Part shown: positions 46,280 to 58,521 of the stretch, in pieces | How the letters are laid out: each line of letters starts with the position of its first letter | Numbering within the stretch: position 1 is the first letter of the stretch | Source of the DNA: Auricularia sp. M13 | Lineage: Eukaryota > Basidiomycota > Agaricomycetes > Auriculariales > Auriculariaceae | Assembly (NCBI GenBank): GCA_037042915.1 | Contig: CM073199.1 | Coordinates: 2,170,001 to 2,234,000 of the forward strand | DNA length: 64,000 nucleotides | Direction: 5' to 3' | Program-made: the position numbers and the translations under genes | The notes under the pieces: model-generated | The model's input: the letters and a program-made list of their open reading frames with translations, nothing else | Database searches by the model: none | Told to the model about the DNA's origin: nothing

Positions 46280-47952
46280 CCCTCGTAGGAAGCCTGCCGC
46301 GCCCGTATCTATTCCGGGCGGTGACTGCGCAGGCTTACGCGCGGCGGATCGTACGATGGGTGCCGTGCGAAGCACGACGAGTCGGTGCCGAGGCCCCGGT
46401 GTGCCTGTGTAATGCATTTAGCCACCCCGGCGGCGCCGCGACGTCCATTCCACGCCGCCCGACGCATCCCCTGCCACGATACTTTGCAAGCACGTTGGAT
46501 TGGCCATACTCAGCGCGATTAAGCGCCCGTGAAGTAGAGAGCGAGCGCAGGGGTACCCCTATGCGCTCTGGACGCGAAAATGGTGCTAGAGCTCGGACAC
46601 CGCCCAAGCGCCTTTCCTGCGCGTATCATCGGCGGTTCTGACTCGTGATCGACCGGAGATTGATGGCCGTGCGTTGAGAAGCTCGGGAAACCAAGGGGAA
46701 CTGAACAGCGTGCGAAATGCGCCGCGTATGCAGATCTCGACCCAGACTTTGTTTCATGACGAATTCTTTCTTTTCCAAGCAGAATATGAATGCCGTCATC
46801 CATGCGCAGCATGTGACGTAGAAGGGAGACAGGCGCCGGCCGGCGGCGGCGAGTTCTGGGTTGTTCTTGGTGTCTCGAGCGGAGTTTGCACGGTGCCTTC
46901 CCGCCCGCTCCCGCACGTGAGAATGAAATTTTCGTTGCCCACAGGCATTCTGACGCTGAATTTGCTTAGTCAGCGCATGCATCAGCCTGCCTGAGCTCAA
47001 ATAAGCGCCCGTCATGGCGAGGGTGAGGGGCTGGTGCCCCATACCCCTGGATGTTGAATTTCGCGCGTATCGTCAAGCGACGCGCCGTAACCGCTACAAC
47101 TCGGAGGGATCTACACGCCATCAAGCTTCTAATGCGAAGCTGATGGCCGTGAAACCAGGAGAGACCGCGCTGGGCGCAGTTTCCGCTGAATGCGCGGAAT
47201 CGCTTCCCAGCCTCCGGCGTGTTTCTGGGCCTCGTCTCGCCAAAGTTTTATGCGGAACAGCTGACCAAGCCAGTTAGATATTGATTTCCGCAGCCGCACG
47301 CGGGGAAGCTGCTCCAAGACCGCGGCGACTGTCTCTGCGCGGGCGTTGTCCATGCTGGGCGGAGTTCGAAACATGGCTTCCTGGTCCGTGCGCGCAATCC
47401 AGCCGGTTTTCTGCGCCATTCTGATCCTCGCGCCCCTCAGCTCACGGGCGCTTAATATATTTGAGCAAACATGAATTCACTATGCATACATTAATTCTGA
47501 AATGAGGTTTTATGTTTCTCAGGCTCATGTGAAGTTCTCGCTGAGTTCTCGACCTTTCCCGCAGCACCCGTCGTTGCTTCTGCATGGGAGCGCTAATAAT
47601 TGGTTACTTAAGCCAGCTCCCACTTACTGTGCGGCATAGAATTCACGGCGACGTTTCATAGATGACGATGATGGTAGGCCAAATGCGCGCCATCCAGCTC
47701 TCTTCGGCGCTTCGGCCTCGGGATACAAATATTGTGATGCATACATGCCCATGTCAATCGATTTCGACGTGGGAGTGTGGGAACGCCGGCGGGATGACGA
47801 GACGAACCGCCGGTGGCTGCACATCGGCTAAAACTGAATGGCTCGCTTAACCTGACGAAGCGGTCGCACCGCCGCGGTTGGTCGTCGGAGAATGAACAGT
47901 TTTCATCAGCTCTCTTTGACCTGCGACTCGCTCCTGCTGGGGTTTTGCTCTT

Positions 47953-50860
47953 TATAAATCCCGCTGCGAAACCCACCTCAACATTTCGCCCAACCCGTCA
48001 CGCTGCTCTCATGTTGTCCGAGCTCTGCACCATGCGTCTCTCTCAAAACACTCATGCTTTCAAGCATATTGCTCTGCTGCACTTGGACGTCGTTGCTGCA
48101 ACCTGATCACGTGGTCAGCACTGTACAGTTTCTAACTGCTGTTCACAAACTGAATTTCGCGCTCGTTGCTTGCAGCAGACACCTGTGTCAGTTTGGATGG
48201 CACTGTATTCATGGGAGGTACGTCTCTTTCTTCTTGCTGACGACCGCGGTGTCCTGACTGCCAGTTTTCAAGTCCGACGCTGGCGCTCTTCTTCTCACCA
48301 TCATGCACGTCGCTCCTCCGATGGCGCCGTACCGCCGCATCGGTGAACGCCAGCAATGGACCACTGAACAGTCGCCCGCAGGCGCGCTTCCGAAACTCCG
48401 TGCTCAACCTGGCGGCGGGCCGCAAATCCAAGGACCAGGACACCTGGGTGAGTAAAATTTCGGTCTTCCTCACGTCACCCTTTCTCTGCCGTCGGACTGG
48501 CAAGCCGGTGTTGGTGTGCGGTCATCCAACAGCGCTGATGCTGCGCATCACCGCGTAGCTCGACGAAACCGGCGACCGCGCCTTCGCATCGAGGGCGGTC
48601 CGCATCACGTGATGTTTTCAACATCAGTGTCAGCATGCGCTTGTCCGGACGGATTCATGATTCATTCGGCTTTCGACGTTATCTCCTCACGAGCGTCACG
48701 AGCAATACTGACGCATTTCATTTGTAGGAATACATGCATTCGTCTCCATCGAAGCCTGGGCGCTCCCTATGGCCGCCATGGGCACTGAGACGGTGTATCC
48801 ACCCGCTGCAACGTGCGGCTGGCCCGCGCCGTCCCCACATCTGCCCGACCTCGCGTGTCACGTCCAGCCACAAACCTCACCCCGCCGATTTCTCGAGCCC
48901 CAGGCCGTCACTATGCGCTTGGACCGTTCTGCGACGCCGTCACTGTGCTTCTCCGTCCGCAGCCACGAGTGGGCTGCGCACGAGGACGCCGAGCCGCGCT
49001 TGGAGTCGCTCTCAGTCACCGTCCTCAAGCAGGTCTCCTTTCTGTAATTGGAACTTGTACGGTGAGTCGCGTGCTCGTCTCGGGTCGGCTCGCGCTCACT
49101 TCCGAGGTGCAGTGTCGTTTACCGCGGATCACCGCCACGTTCTCCACATCGTCCGCACCGCGGCGATCACATCCTCGAACACGAAGACGTCGGTGGCCAC
49201 CGTTATCACTGACCGTTGCCGCCGTCGCCGACTTGATGCCATGCGCGCAAGCAATCAAGGCGCGCCGCGGCTATTTTTTGGATGTCACAAAGGTGCGTCG
49301 TTTGTTCCAACGGCGCCCGCTGTGACTGACTATGCGACGCGCAGATATCTCCTCATACTTGCCCGCACCGTCGAGTGGGAACCACACCGTGCCGCGGAGG
49401 CCGGTGCAGGGCAAGGCTCGCCCACGATCGTCCATGTACCGCGGCCGCTGCGCAGAGAACCGTGCTCAGCGCCGCTCAAACATCGCCGCTGCGGCGGAGC
49501 TCGCGGATAGCGATGTGGGTTCAGTGCACAATGCGCGGGACATACGAGCCGCGGTGGGCAAGCACGATGTGAGTTCGTTTTTGTTTCCCCTTCCCGCTGC
49601 CGACGCTAACAGAAAAGCTCACAGCTCTTCGTGCAGGCTTCCGCTCGTCGTCTCTCGCGCCGGCCACAAGAACCAACAGCCGTATGAGTCAGCACACCGC
49701 GCGCTTATGCGTGGAGACCGGCGCCTAGTGAGTCATCGTCCGTTTCGTATCTCCCGCGATTCCGCACGCAGCGCAGCGAGCGACACGTCGAGCATCTCGC
49801 GCCCTCGTGGTGCGCGGACGTGGGCGGACAACTGGGCATTGCATTGCCACGTTGTTTCGCGTGCTGCGCTCGACGGCGGCCGGCGCTCATCGCAATCTTC
49901 GTCCGCCAACGCTGACCCTCTCGCAGATGCATTCCGCGCAGCGGCGTGCGCCCGTCGCCTGCAAGTGGCCTATATGCATGACATCTACGCCACACCGCGC
50001 GCGATGCGCTCAGGACCGGCGCTTAGTGAGTCGCGCGACTTTTTGATTTTCATCGCTAACAGTTTTGGCCGCGGTGAGTGCTACAGTACTCAGCGTGCGC
50101 CCTCGATCTACTCAGGTGATTCGGGACGCGTCTCTGAGCTGAGGACGATAGTTTTTTTTATGGTGCGTTGCTCGTCGCCGCGCAGCACCGACGACGTTTG
50201 CTGATCAGCGCGCTCAGGTTGTGTTGCCCGCGCGTCAGGCGGCTCGCCGCAGTGCTCTAAGACGCTCAGAATGCTCAGATACCGCGCGCCAAGTCCGGGC
50301 CTCGCGCCGTTCGTGAGATCTCGCCGTTCGTGCTCGCTGTCGCTGACGGCGAGGGGGGAAATTTGAGCGCGGTAGCTTGAAACTTCGGCGTCGACATCGC
50401 CAATGGTGACCCACTACTGGAGCCAAAGACCCAGTGTCGACGCGGCGCGGTTCGACGCGGGTGAGTCATTTTTGTCGGTTTTGGCCGCAACCGCTCCGCA
50501 GCGCTGACTGTCATCCGCAGTGCCAAACCACAGCACACCGGCGCTTATGCGTCCGAAACGACTCCAGAGACGTGCCCCAGCGTGTCTCGCACGACGCCGA
50601 CGTTGCACACGAATTTTGTGTCCACCGCGGTTCCCATTGCCCACGACGTTTCCGCCGTCCGCTCCCCAAACTGCCCCATTTCGCTGTCCGTGTTGTCTCG
50701 TACAACAACGGGCACATACCCATTAGTTAGCGCCAATACAGACGTTTTTTCCTCACCGTCCGAGCCGTTTGCCGTCCCCAGCAAGCCTCTGGACACCGTT
50801 CCTCACGACGTTGAGCCCTCCAAACGCCCAGTTCCCGTTGCTCGCACCTCGCTAAGATAA
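47953..50860 (+). CDS. Multi-exon gene tract of unknown function, unit 5
   Basis: As unit 1 but with the diverged patch 50343-50533, which covers the end of the penultimate exon, the whole last intron and the start of the last exon. The last intron keeps GTGAGT, GCTGACT and CCGCAG. A CGA-to-TGA change in the patch would stop the frame. A base missing at about 50745 gives the last exon a different tail (VPSKPLDTVPHDVEPSKRPV) that looks more protein-like than the tail in the other five units. Confidence 0.33.
50343..50533. other. Diverged patch shared by units 5 and 6 (unit 5 copy)
   Basis: About 190 bases in which units 5 and 6 agree with each other but differ from units 1-4 at about 21 positions, while the flanks are near identical. 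The edges are sharp. The intron inside keeps all splice signals. It is best explained by gene conversion from, or inheritance of, a diverged relative of the unit. Confidence 0.8.
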
Positions 50861-51159
50861 CGGCCAGCCACTGAGAGCCCTCAAAAAACGGCCAAATTTC
50901 CCCTCGAAAGTCGGAAAACCTGAAATTTCCGCGATACTTAGAAACCGACAAAGAAACACGGTACGCCAACCAAAGACGCGGCGCATGAGTCGCGCTTTTC
51001 TATTGATCGCATAGATAGTGCAGGCGCGGCATGCAAGTGCAACTTGGTCCGATAAAACATATTCTTACAACGGACGTATGTATATGCTGGAAACGAACCG
51101 AGAGACAGGATAACAAGCCTTTCCAAAAGACAAAAGCACAAAAGCCAGCCACAGCAAGT

Positions 51160-53586
51160 CTACCAATCGCTCCCCGACCCTCCGAGTGCGCGCCGTCGCG
51201 CCAGTCTGTGCTCTCGAGGCCGGCCTTGGACACTCTGCGCGTGGGCTGGAGCGTGCGCTCGTCGACGGGCGCGCGGCGCTGGTGGCGGTAGCGCCCGCTG
51301 GCGTCCTTGACCTCGAGCTCCTCGCCCGCGTCGGCCAGCAGCGCGCCGAGGTACTGCGGCACGCGCGACTCGCTGTGCTGCGGCGGCAGGCTCGCGGATG
51401 TGCGCCGGCCGCCGCGGGCCCGGCGCCACCGCGTCGCCCGGCACCTGCTGCACGCCCACCGACTTGCCGCCCAGCTCGCGCTCCTCGAACGTCATCAGCT
51501 CAGACACGAACCCGATGTTCGGCGAGATGCCCTTCCGCCGCTCCAGCACGAACGCGTACGCCCGAGAGAGCGTCCAGTGGTTCGCGTGGATCAGGTATGC
51601 CATGACGGCTGTCACCGACCGCGACTTGCCCGCCTTGCAGTGCACGTACGTCGCGCTCGAGTGCAGTCGTGCGTCGTCTGCGGTGATGAGAAGGCGTTTG
51701 CTGTTGCGGGATGCACTTACCGAGGAACTTGCACACCTCCTGCACGCCCGCGCGATGTTTTCCTCCTCCACCGTGTCGCGGATCGGAATGTGCATGTACT
51801 TGTCGAATCGCTCCTTGAGGAACAAACCGTGGTCGTCGTCGCACTCTGCCGCAATGTTCAAAATGCGTCGAATGCCGTGCTGCTCGAGCGCCTCGACGTG
51901 CTCGGGTAAGGTGATTTCTGGGCCAAGGAACAAAAAGTGTGGCAAGATCTCGCTGATGACAAACTGCGCCGGCATCTCGCTGCTATCCGGCGTGCTGAGC
52001 GGCCGCGCGGTGTGAGGCGAGCGCGGCGACGACGGCGGAGACGACGACGACGAGTCCTGCGAGCTGCTCGACGACCAGTCGAACCGCGCGTTGCTCGACG
52101 TGTCGATCGCGCTATGCGCGTGCACGAGGAACGACGGCGACGGCGGCGGCGGGCCTGTATTCGTGTTGGCCGCTAACCGCGGGAGGTCGCGAGGAGCGGG
52201 AGGGGCCAGCAGCATCGGCGGCGCGCCAGGGAAGCGCTCGCCCTTCCCGCGAATCCCGGACGGCGGGACGGCGCTGAATGCGAATGGATGGGCCGATGTC
52301 GACGCCGAGTCAGTGTTCTGCAGACGAGGAAGGGTGGGGCCAGTGGAAGATGAAGGTCAGCGCACGTGAGCAAGATGTCGAGCAAAAGAAAATTGAGGCT
52401 GAGAACGCGTGGACGCGATCGCTGTGCTGCGCGCGTTGGACCCGGGCGACGGCGGAGGCAGCGGGATGTCGATGAGCAGGCGGCCCGCGAGCGCGCAATG
52501 ATGAGGCGCCGCGTGGGCGGGCACGGGACGCCATGGGAATGGGAGAGTCCCGATGGACCGGGAGAGCGGCGCGGTGATGTCGGTACGCAGATGGAAGCAC
52601 AAGCCGATGCTCGTCCGCTGGCCAGGATTGAGACGGCGATGCGTGGAGGCTCAGGCTGCAGCGGCAGATCCGAGGTAATCGATGTAGCAAGGTCTGGCAG
52701 CGAGCGCACGAGCTGGAAGCCGCCGCGCGAGACGGTGCCGGAGGGCAGGAGCGCGACGGGCACGACGGCGAAGAGCGTCCAAGTCGGGCTGCTCATGTCG
52801 GCCTCGTCCATCTCGTTGTCGACGAGCACGACGCTGCGGCCCTATTTTCCGGGCGTCGCGAGCATGTCGTCCCGGAAGACGCGCGGGGTCAGTCGTAATG
52901 CATGGCCGCAGGGAGCGGATGGCCTTGAAGCCGGCGCCTGGCATGCGGACGCGCTTGAGAATGAGCGAAGGTATAGACAGATTTACAGAGCGCTCAATAC
53001 GGGCCGGCAGGAAAGCAGGCAGCGGACGCGTGTCAAGCAGCAGCGGCTGGCGCTCTGTTAGCTCGAGGGTGTGGAACAGCTCGCGTGGATGCATGATCTG
53101 CGGATTGTGCACGTCATCGTCGACGGCGTCATTGGGCGTCGCTGGAGACTGCTCGCTGGGCGTCGCATACTTTGGACTATAAAGTGAGGGGAATATTCGT
53201 CTATAGGCGTGCAGTAAACTGAGCCCGGCGTCGATGGCAAGGCCAGACTCGAGGCATTCGAGCCCGCCCGCGCGCGTCCCGTCGTCGGGCCAGCAATGAG
53301 CGCGTTGCCTATAGGTCTTAATTGCAGGTTCTGGCGCACTGACTGGCGCAGCTCCTCGAGGCGGGCGAGCTCCTCGAGCACGGGGTCCGTTGCCGACACG
53401 GCCGAGTCGACGAGCGGCTGGTCGACCGAGGGGTGCGACGCGTGGCCGCCGGGGATGGCGAGGCGCGCAGGCCGCCCAGTCGCTGCTGGGATTGCCCGAG
53501 TTTGCCTCCGTCTCTTTCCCCACACCCGCCCACTCTCGCCTTCGCCGCGGCACGGGCGCGTCAGCGCCCGTGCCCTCGCTCGTCAT
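51160..53586 (-). pseudogene. MAPK-phosphatase-like copy 5
   Basis: Intron 51678-51720 and HCKAGKSRS loop present. As in copy 1, a C is missing upstream of the intron (CACGCCCGCG). Two bases are missing near 51391 and one near 51180 in the C-terminal tail. The rhodanese half has the shared TAG and frameshifts. Confidence 0.78.
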
Positions 53587-54511
53587 TCACCGCCAGCTCG
53601 CGGCCTTGGCGCCGTCGCGCTGTTCGCCGTCGCGCCTCTCGCCCGCCCAGGCAACTCGCGCGCACTCGCTGCTCACGACGCCGCCCATGCGCCGCCCTCT
53701 TGCGCAGGCCGCAGCACACGCATGCCGGCGTCCGTGCCGCCCGCCAGGCTGTGCAAGCAGCGCCACGCCAGCTCGCGCCTACAGCTCGAGCTGGTGCGGC
53801 ATGCATGGCGCTCATTTTCCCCTCGCCGCCCTCAGCGACACTGAAGCCATTCTTTAGCGCCCACACCCCGCGCAACATCATCGGCAACGGCTCCCTTCCC
53901 GCGGCGGCCTCGATGCTCATTGCCTGACGCGGTGAGCCCGCGAGCTGCTGCTCTGTGATCTCCAGCTCATCGTTCACGACCTGCAGATTCAGCGCTGAAT
54001 GTTCGTTCAGCGCTGAATCTTCTCGACGGCGGCGTCGACGAGCACGCTCGATCCGCCAATCTCCAAAATATCACCTTACAGGTACGCCTTCGATTCCTCG
54101 ACGCGCGACGTGACGGGAACTCAGGATGCCTGCTTAGATCGGTCATCGACCTCGCCGTGCGTGCTCGCCCTGCCGCGTGGCGAGCAGTTCGAGCTGCTGC
54201 CGCTGCTTTGCAGCGGGCGCGCTGCAGCGTCTCGCGGAAACCCCAAGGCGACATGCAGAGCGCGGGCAGGCGGCAAAGAGCACTCCAGGCTCGGGGAATG
54301 CGGGCATAGGTAGAATGCTGTACGTACCGCGCTAACCAATATAATGCCTGTTGCCCAACTTCCCGTGTGTCTAAGGAACGAATGAGTTTCGGTCTCGCGT
54401 GCGCGCAAACTAAATCCACGCACCAAGGACAACATCCTCGGCATGTCCGAGCTCTCCGTCTCGTTCTCCTCAGCTCGACTGTGACCTAGATAGGACGTCG
54501 AGTCGCGTCAA

Positions 54512-55889
54512 GTACCCGCGAATGCTGAGGCTGAGAAGTACAAAAGTAATGGAAGACCGGACACTAACACGTTACTCACAGGCAATAACAAGACGGGCTA
54601 CGCGGTGCACGACCTGGAGTCGCACCGCTGTCGACCCTCAGGCCATTGCGAGGATGGCGGACGCGAATCGGCGGACGCGCAGGTCGCTGGTCGGACGCGG
54701 CCGGTCGCGACTCTGCTCTCGTCATCCAACGGCTCAATTATCTGCGACAAAAACAACATGAGCGTGTGCGCGTGAACTATGGCTACAGGTACGCACCTTT
54801 CACTTTGGATTCTGAAAATATCCTGTCAAAGTCGCGACTGGTCAGTACTTGCTCGCGATCAATGTGAAGCTGACCTTTTTTTGCGCAGGGATTAGCGATG
54901 GACCTCGAATCGTACACCTAAAACCTCCTCCGATTGTTTGGAGGAGGCGGGATCGGTTTGGCGGATACGAAGATGACTTGCGCGCCGCCGGTGACGGCCG
55001 GTCAATACTCTCTCCTCCACTCAACCGCGCAATTATCTGCAACACAAACTATATCAGCGCGTGCGCGCGATTTAGTGCTACACGTACGTACCATTTTCAC
55101 TCGAAACTGAAAACATTTTTGCGCAAGTTGTATCTGACCGGATTTTAATCTAGAGCACTCAAATAAAATCCAATCAGCGCAGGGACCCCGCTGTGAGACG
55201 CGCTCTATGTGGTCTTCTTATAGGTGCGAGTCGATTTGCGCTATTCGCTGTGCTCATTTACTGACGACTTGTTGTAGATCGGCCATTATCCAGCATGTCG
55301 CGCGCTTGCGTCAGAGGCCTGGCGCCGCTGAAAACGGGCCAAAGACGTTCATTGGATGCACCGCGCTTCTTGCGCGCCATTCAGCTGCGCGTGCAAGGCG
55401 CGGTTCGATTCGGACGGTCCTGGTCAGCCCGCCGATGCCAAAGTCGCGATCGCAAGCACGGCACGATATTCCGACATAACAACGCTTCCCAGGGCACGTC
55501 CATATGCCCATTATGACGCTCACAAAATTTCAGAGCGCGCGGATAAATGCTGCGAGCTCGAAAACTTCGGCCTCGGTCGTCGGAGGGCAACCGACTTCAG
55601 CCACGCGCGCACGCAACAATCTCGGCGTTCAATGGCATTTTCACGAAGGGCTTATACCCCTCGACGACCCCCGCGAAGGAATAACGCCCCGAGTCGGCGT
55701 GGAAGCCGCCGACTCGGATTGTGTGGTCTCGTGCATCGAGGCGTACCGCGGACGGTGCGCTCATTATTTCGCGATTCCGCGCTCATGGTATCACTCAGGG
55801 GCATTTACTGCATCACCCCCGACCGCAGGAAGCGCGGATTTGACGGTATGAATTTGGACCGTCCGCAGACGACCGCCGAGCGCGTTTGA
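54512..55889 (+). other. Plus-strand exon/intron tract, unit 6
   Basis: Shares GTACGCACC and the shorter CT run with unit 5. The 177-codon frame (55356-55889) is kept in length by two compensating one-base changes (extra C near 55570, missing G near 55731), so the middle third is read in another frame. Confidence 0.37.
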
Positions 55890-56240
55890 GCTGACGACCT
55901 CGCGCAGACGCCCGCCGCCGCGTTCGGACGGCCGGGGTACGTCGCTGCGACCAACCTGCATCGACAGCTCGCATGCAGAGCGCGCGCTTCGAGCGGTTCG
56001 GGTCCTACAGCCTTTGGCCGACCCGACCGACTCGGACACTCGTCAGCGCCAGAAACGCGTCGCGGCGCGGTATCCCGGCCGCTGGACGTGCGCGACGGTG
56101 TGGGGAACCGTATGCATATGCCCGATAGGCAGAAAAATGACGGGGTTGATGTGTACGTACCGTAGCGTAGTTTGCGGCAATGAACACGGCATTTTGCACG
56201 ATCCACCGTTCCGCGCCTCGACGGCGCTGTGTGAATGCGG

Positions 56241-56843
56241 CTACAGTATCGGAATGTCAGCGTCAACGATAGTCAGAGCAAAAAATGTGGATTGGCAACG
56301 TGCCTGAGTTGACGATCGATGGTGACGCCGACCTGCGCCGACTGAGTGAACCCGTCCGACGTTGTCTTGGCCGTCTCTAATTTGAATTCCAGGAGATGAT
56401 GATGTATCAGTACATCTCATTGACACAGTTCAAATAGAAGACTGACCGTGTGTGTGTGTGACGTCGAGCCGCGGCGGCGACGACATTGGTTGAGGTTTGC
56501 GGATCGGACGACTTGCACGCGCACGGACGTTCTCTGCATGCAATCGAGGACAGTGTGAGCTATTGGCAGTGGCAATACAGTGAACAACAACTGCTTACCT
56601 GTACAATCGACGGCGAGGTCGGACGACGCGAGGAACGACGACGACGCTCGCGGATGGCAGGAACTGCATGCACGCAGCTCCATCTGCCAGCGACGGAGCG
56701 TGAGCGCGGAGCGTCGACGGCAGCTACGAGCACACTACCTGTACCGAGCAGCACGAGCGGTGAGGCGTCGAGGACGACAGGAAGAGCGGAAAGGAAGGGG
56801 CAGGTCGGATGCGGAGAGGAGTCGTTCCCGCACCGACTTTATA
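56241..56843 (-). pseudogene. Small minus-strand gene, unit 6 copy
   Basis: TATA box at 56838-56843, ATG at 56683, stop at 56241. The exon 2 CG run (GAGCCGCGG) and the single-base-shorter CCC run in exon 3 leave the final frame shifted relative to units 2 and 4. Confidence 0.32.
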
Positions 56844-58521
56844 CCCTCGTAGGAAGCCTGCCGCGCCCGTATCTATTCCGGGCGGTGACTGCGCAGGCTT
56901 ACGCGCGGCGGATCGTACGATGGGTGCCGTGCGAAGCACGACGAGTCGGTGCCGAGGCCCCGGTGTGCCTGTGTAATGCATTTAGCCACCCCGGCGGCGC
57001 TCGCGACGTCCATTCCACGCCGCCCGACGCATCCCCTGCCACGATACTTTGCAAGCACGTTGGATTGGCCATACTCAGCGCGATTAAGCGCCCGTGAAGT
57101 AGAGAGCGAGCGCAGGGGGTACCCCTATGCGCTCTGGACGCGAAAATGGTGCTAGAGCTCGGACACCGCCCAAGCGCCTTTCCTGCGCGTATCATCGGCG
57201 GTTCTGACTCGTGATCGACCGGAGATTGATGGCCGTGCGTTGAGAAGCTCGGGAAACCAAGGGGAACTGAACAGCGTGCGAAATGCGCCGCGTATGCAGA
57301 TCTCGACCCAGACTTTGTTTCATGACGAATTCTTTCTTTTCCAAGCAGAATATGAATGCCGTCATCCATGCGCAGCATGTGACGTAGAAGGGAGACAGGC
57401 GCCGGCCGGCGGCGGCGAGTTCTGGGTTGTTCTTGGTGTCTCGAGCGGAGTTTGCACGGTGCCTTCCCGCCCGCTCCCGCACGTGAGAATGAAATTTTCG
57501 TTGCCCACAGGCATTCTGACGCTGAATTTGCTTAGTCAGCGCATGCATCAGCCTGCCTGAGCTCAAATAAGCGCCCGTCATGGCGAGGGTGAGGGGCTGG
57601 TGCCCCATACCCCTGGATGTTGAATTCCGCGCGTATCGTCAAGCGACGCGCCGTAACCGCTACAACTCGGAGGGATCTACACGCCATCAAGCTTCTAATG
57701 CGAAGCTGATGGCCGTGAAACCAGGAGAGACCGCGCTGGGCGCAGTTTCCGCTGAATGCGCGGAATCGCTTCCCAGCCTCCGGCGTGTTTCTGGGCCTCG
57801 TCTCGCCAAAGTTTTATGCGGAACAGCTGACCAAGCCAGTTAGATATTGATTTCCGCAGCCGCACGCCGGGGAAGCTGCTCCAAGACCGCGGCGACTGTC
57901 TCTGCGCGGGCGTTGTCCATGCTGGGCGGAGTTCGAAACATGGCTTCCTGGTCCCGTGCGCGCAATCCAGCCGGTTTTCTGCGCCATTCTGATCCTCGCG
58001 CCCTCAGCTCACGGGCGCTTAATATATTTGAGCAAACATGAATTCACTATGCATACATTAATTCTGAAATGAGGTTTTATGTTTCTCAGGCTCATGTGAA
58101 GTTCTCGCTGAGTTCTCGACCTTTCCCGCAGCACCCGTCGTTGCTTCTGCATGGGAGCGCTAATAATTGGTTACTTAAGCCAGCTCCCACTTACTGTGCG
58201 GCATAGAATTCACGGCGACGTTTCATAGATGACGATGATGGTAGGCCAAATGCGCGCCATCCAGCTCTCTTCGGCGCTTCGGCCTCGGGATACAAATATT
58301 GTGATGCATACATGCCCATGTCAATCGATTTCGACGTGGGAGTGTGGGAACGCATGGCGGGATGACGAGACGTAACCGCCGGTGGCTGCACATCGGCTAA
58401 AACTGAATGGCTCGCTTAACCTGACGAAGCGGTCGCACCGCCGCGGTTGGTCGTCGGAGAATGAACAGTTTTCATCAGCTCTCTTTGACCTGCGACTCGC
58501 TCCTGCTGGGGTTTTGCTCTT

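Larger units (their letters stand above)
42312..52873. repeat. Tandem repeat unit 5 (most divergent)
   Basis: Fifth unit, 10562 bases, the shortest and most deviant. It carries many private small deletions and rearranged CG-rich runs (for example around 42703, 44673 and 44738). With unit 6 it shares a diverged patch (50343-50533), a GTACGCACC variant at 44226 and a two-base-shorter CT run near 44447. Confidence 0.96.
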
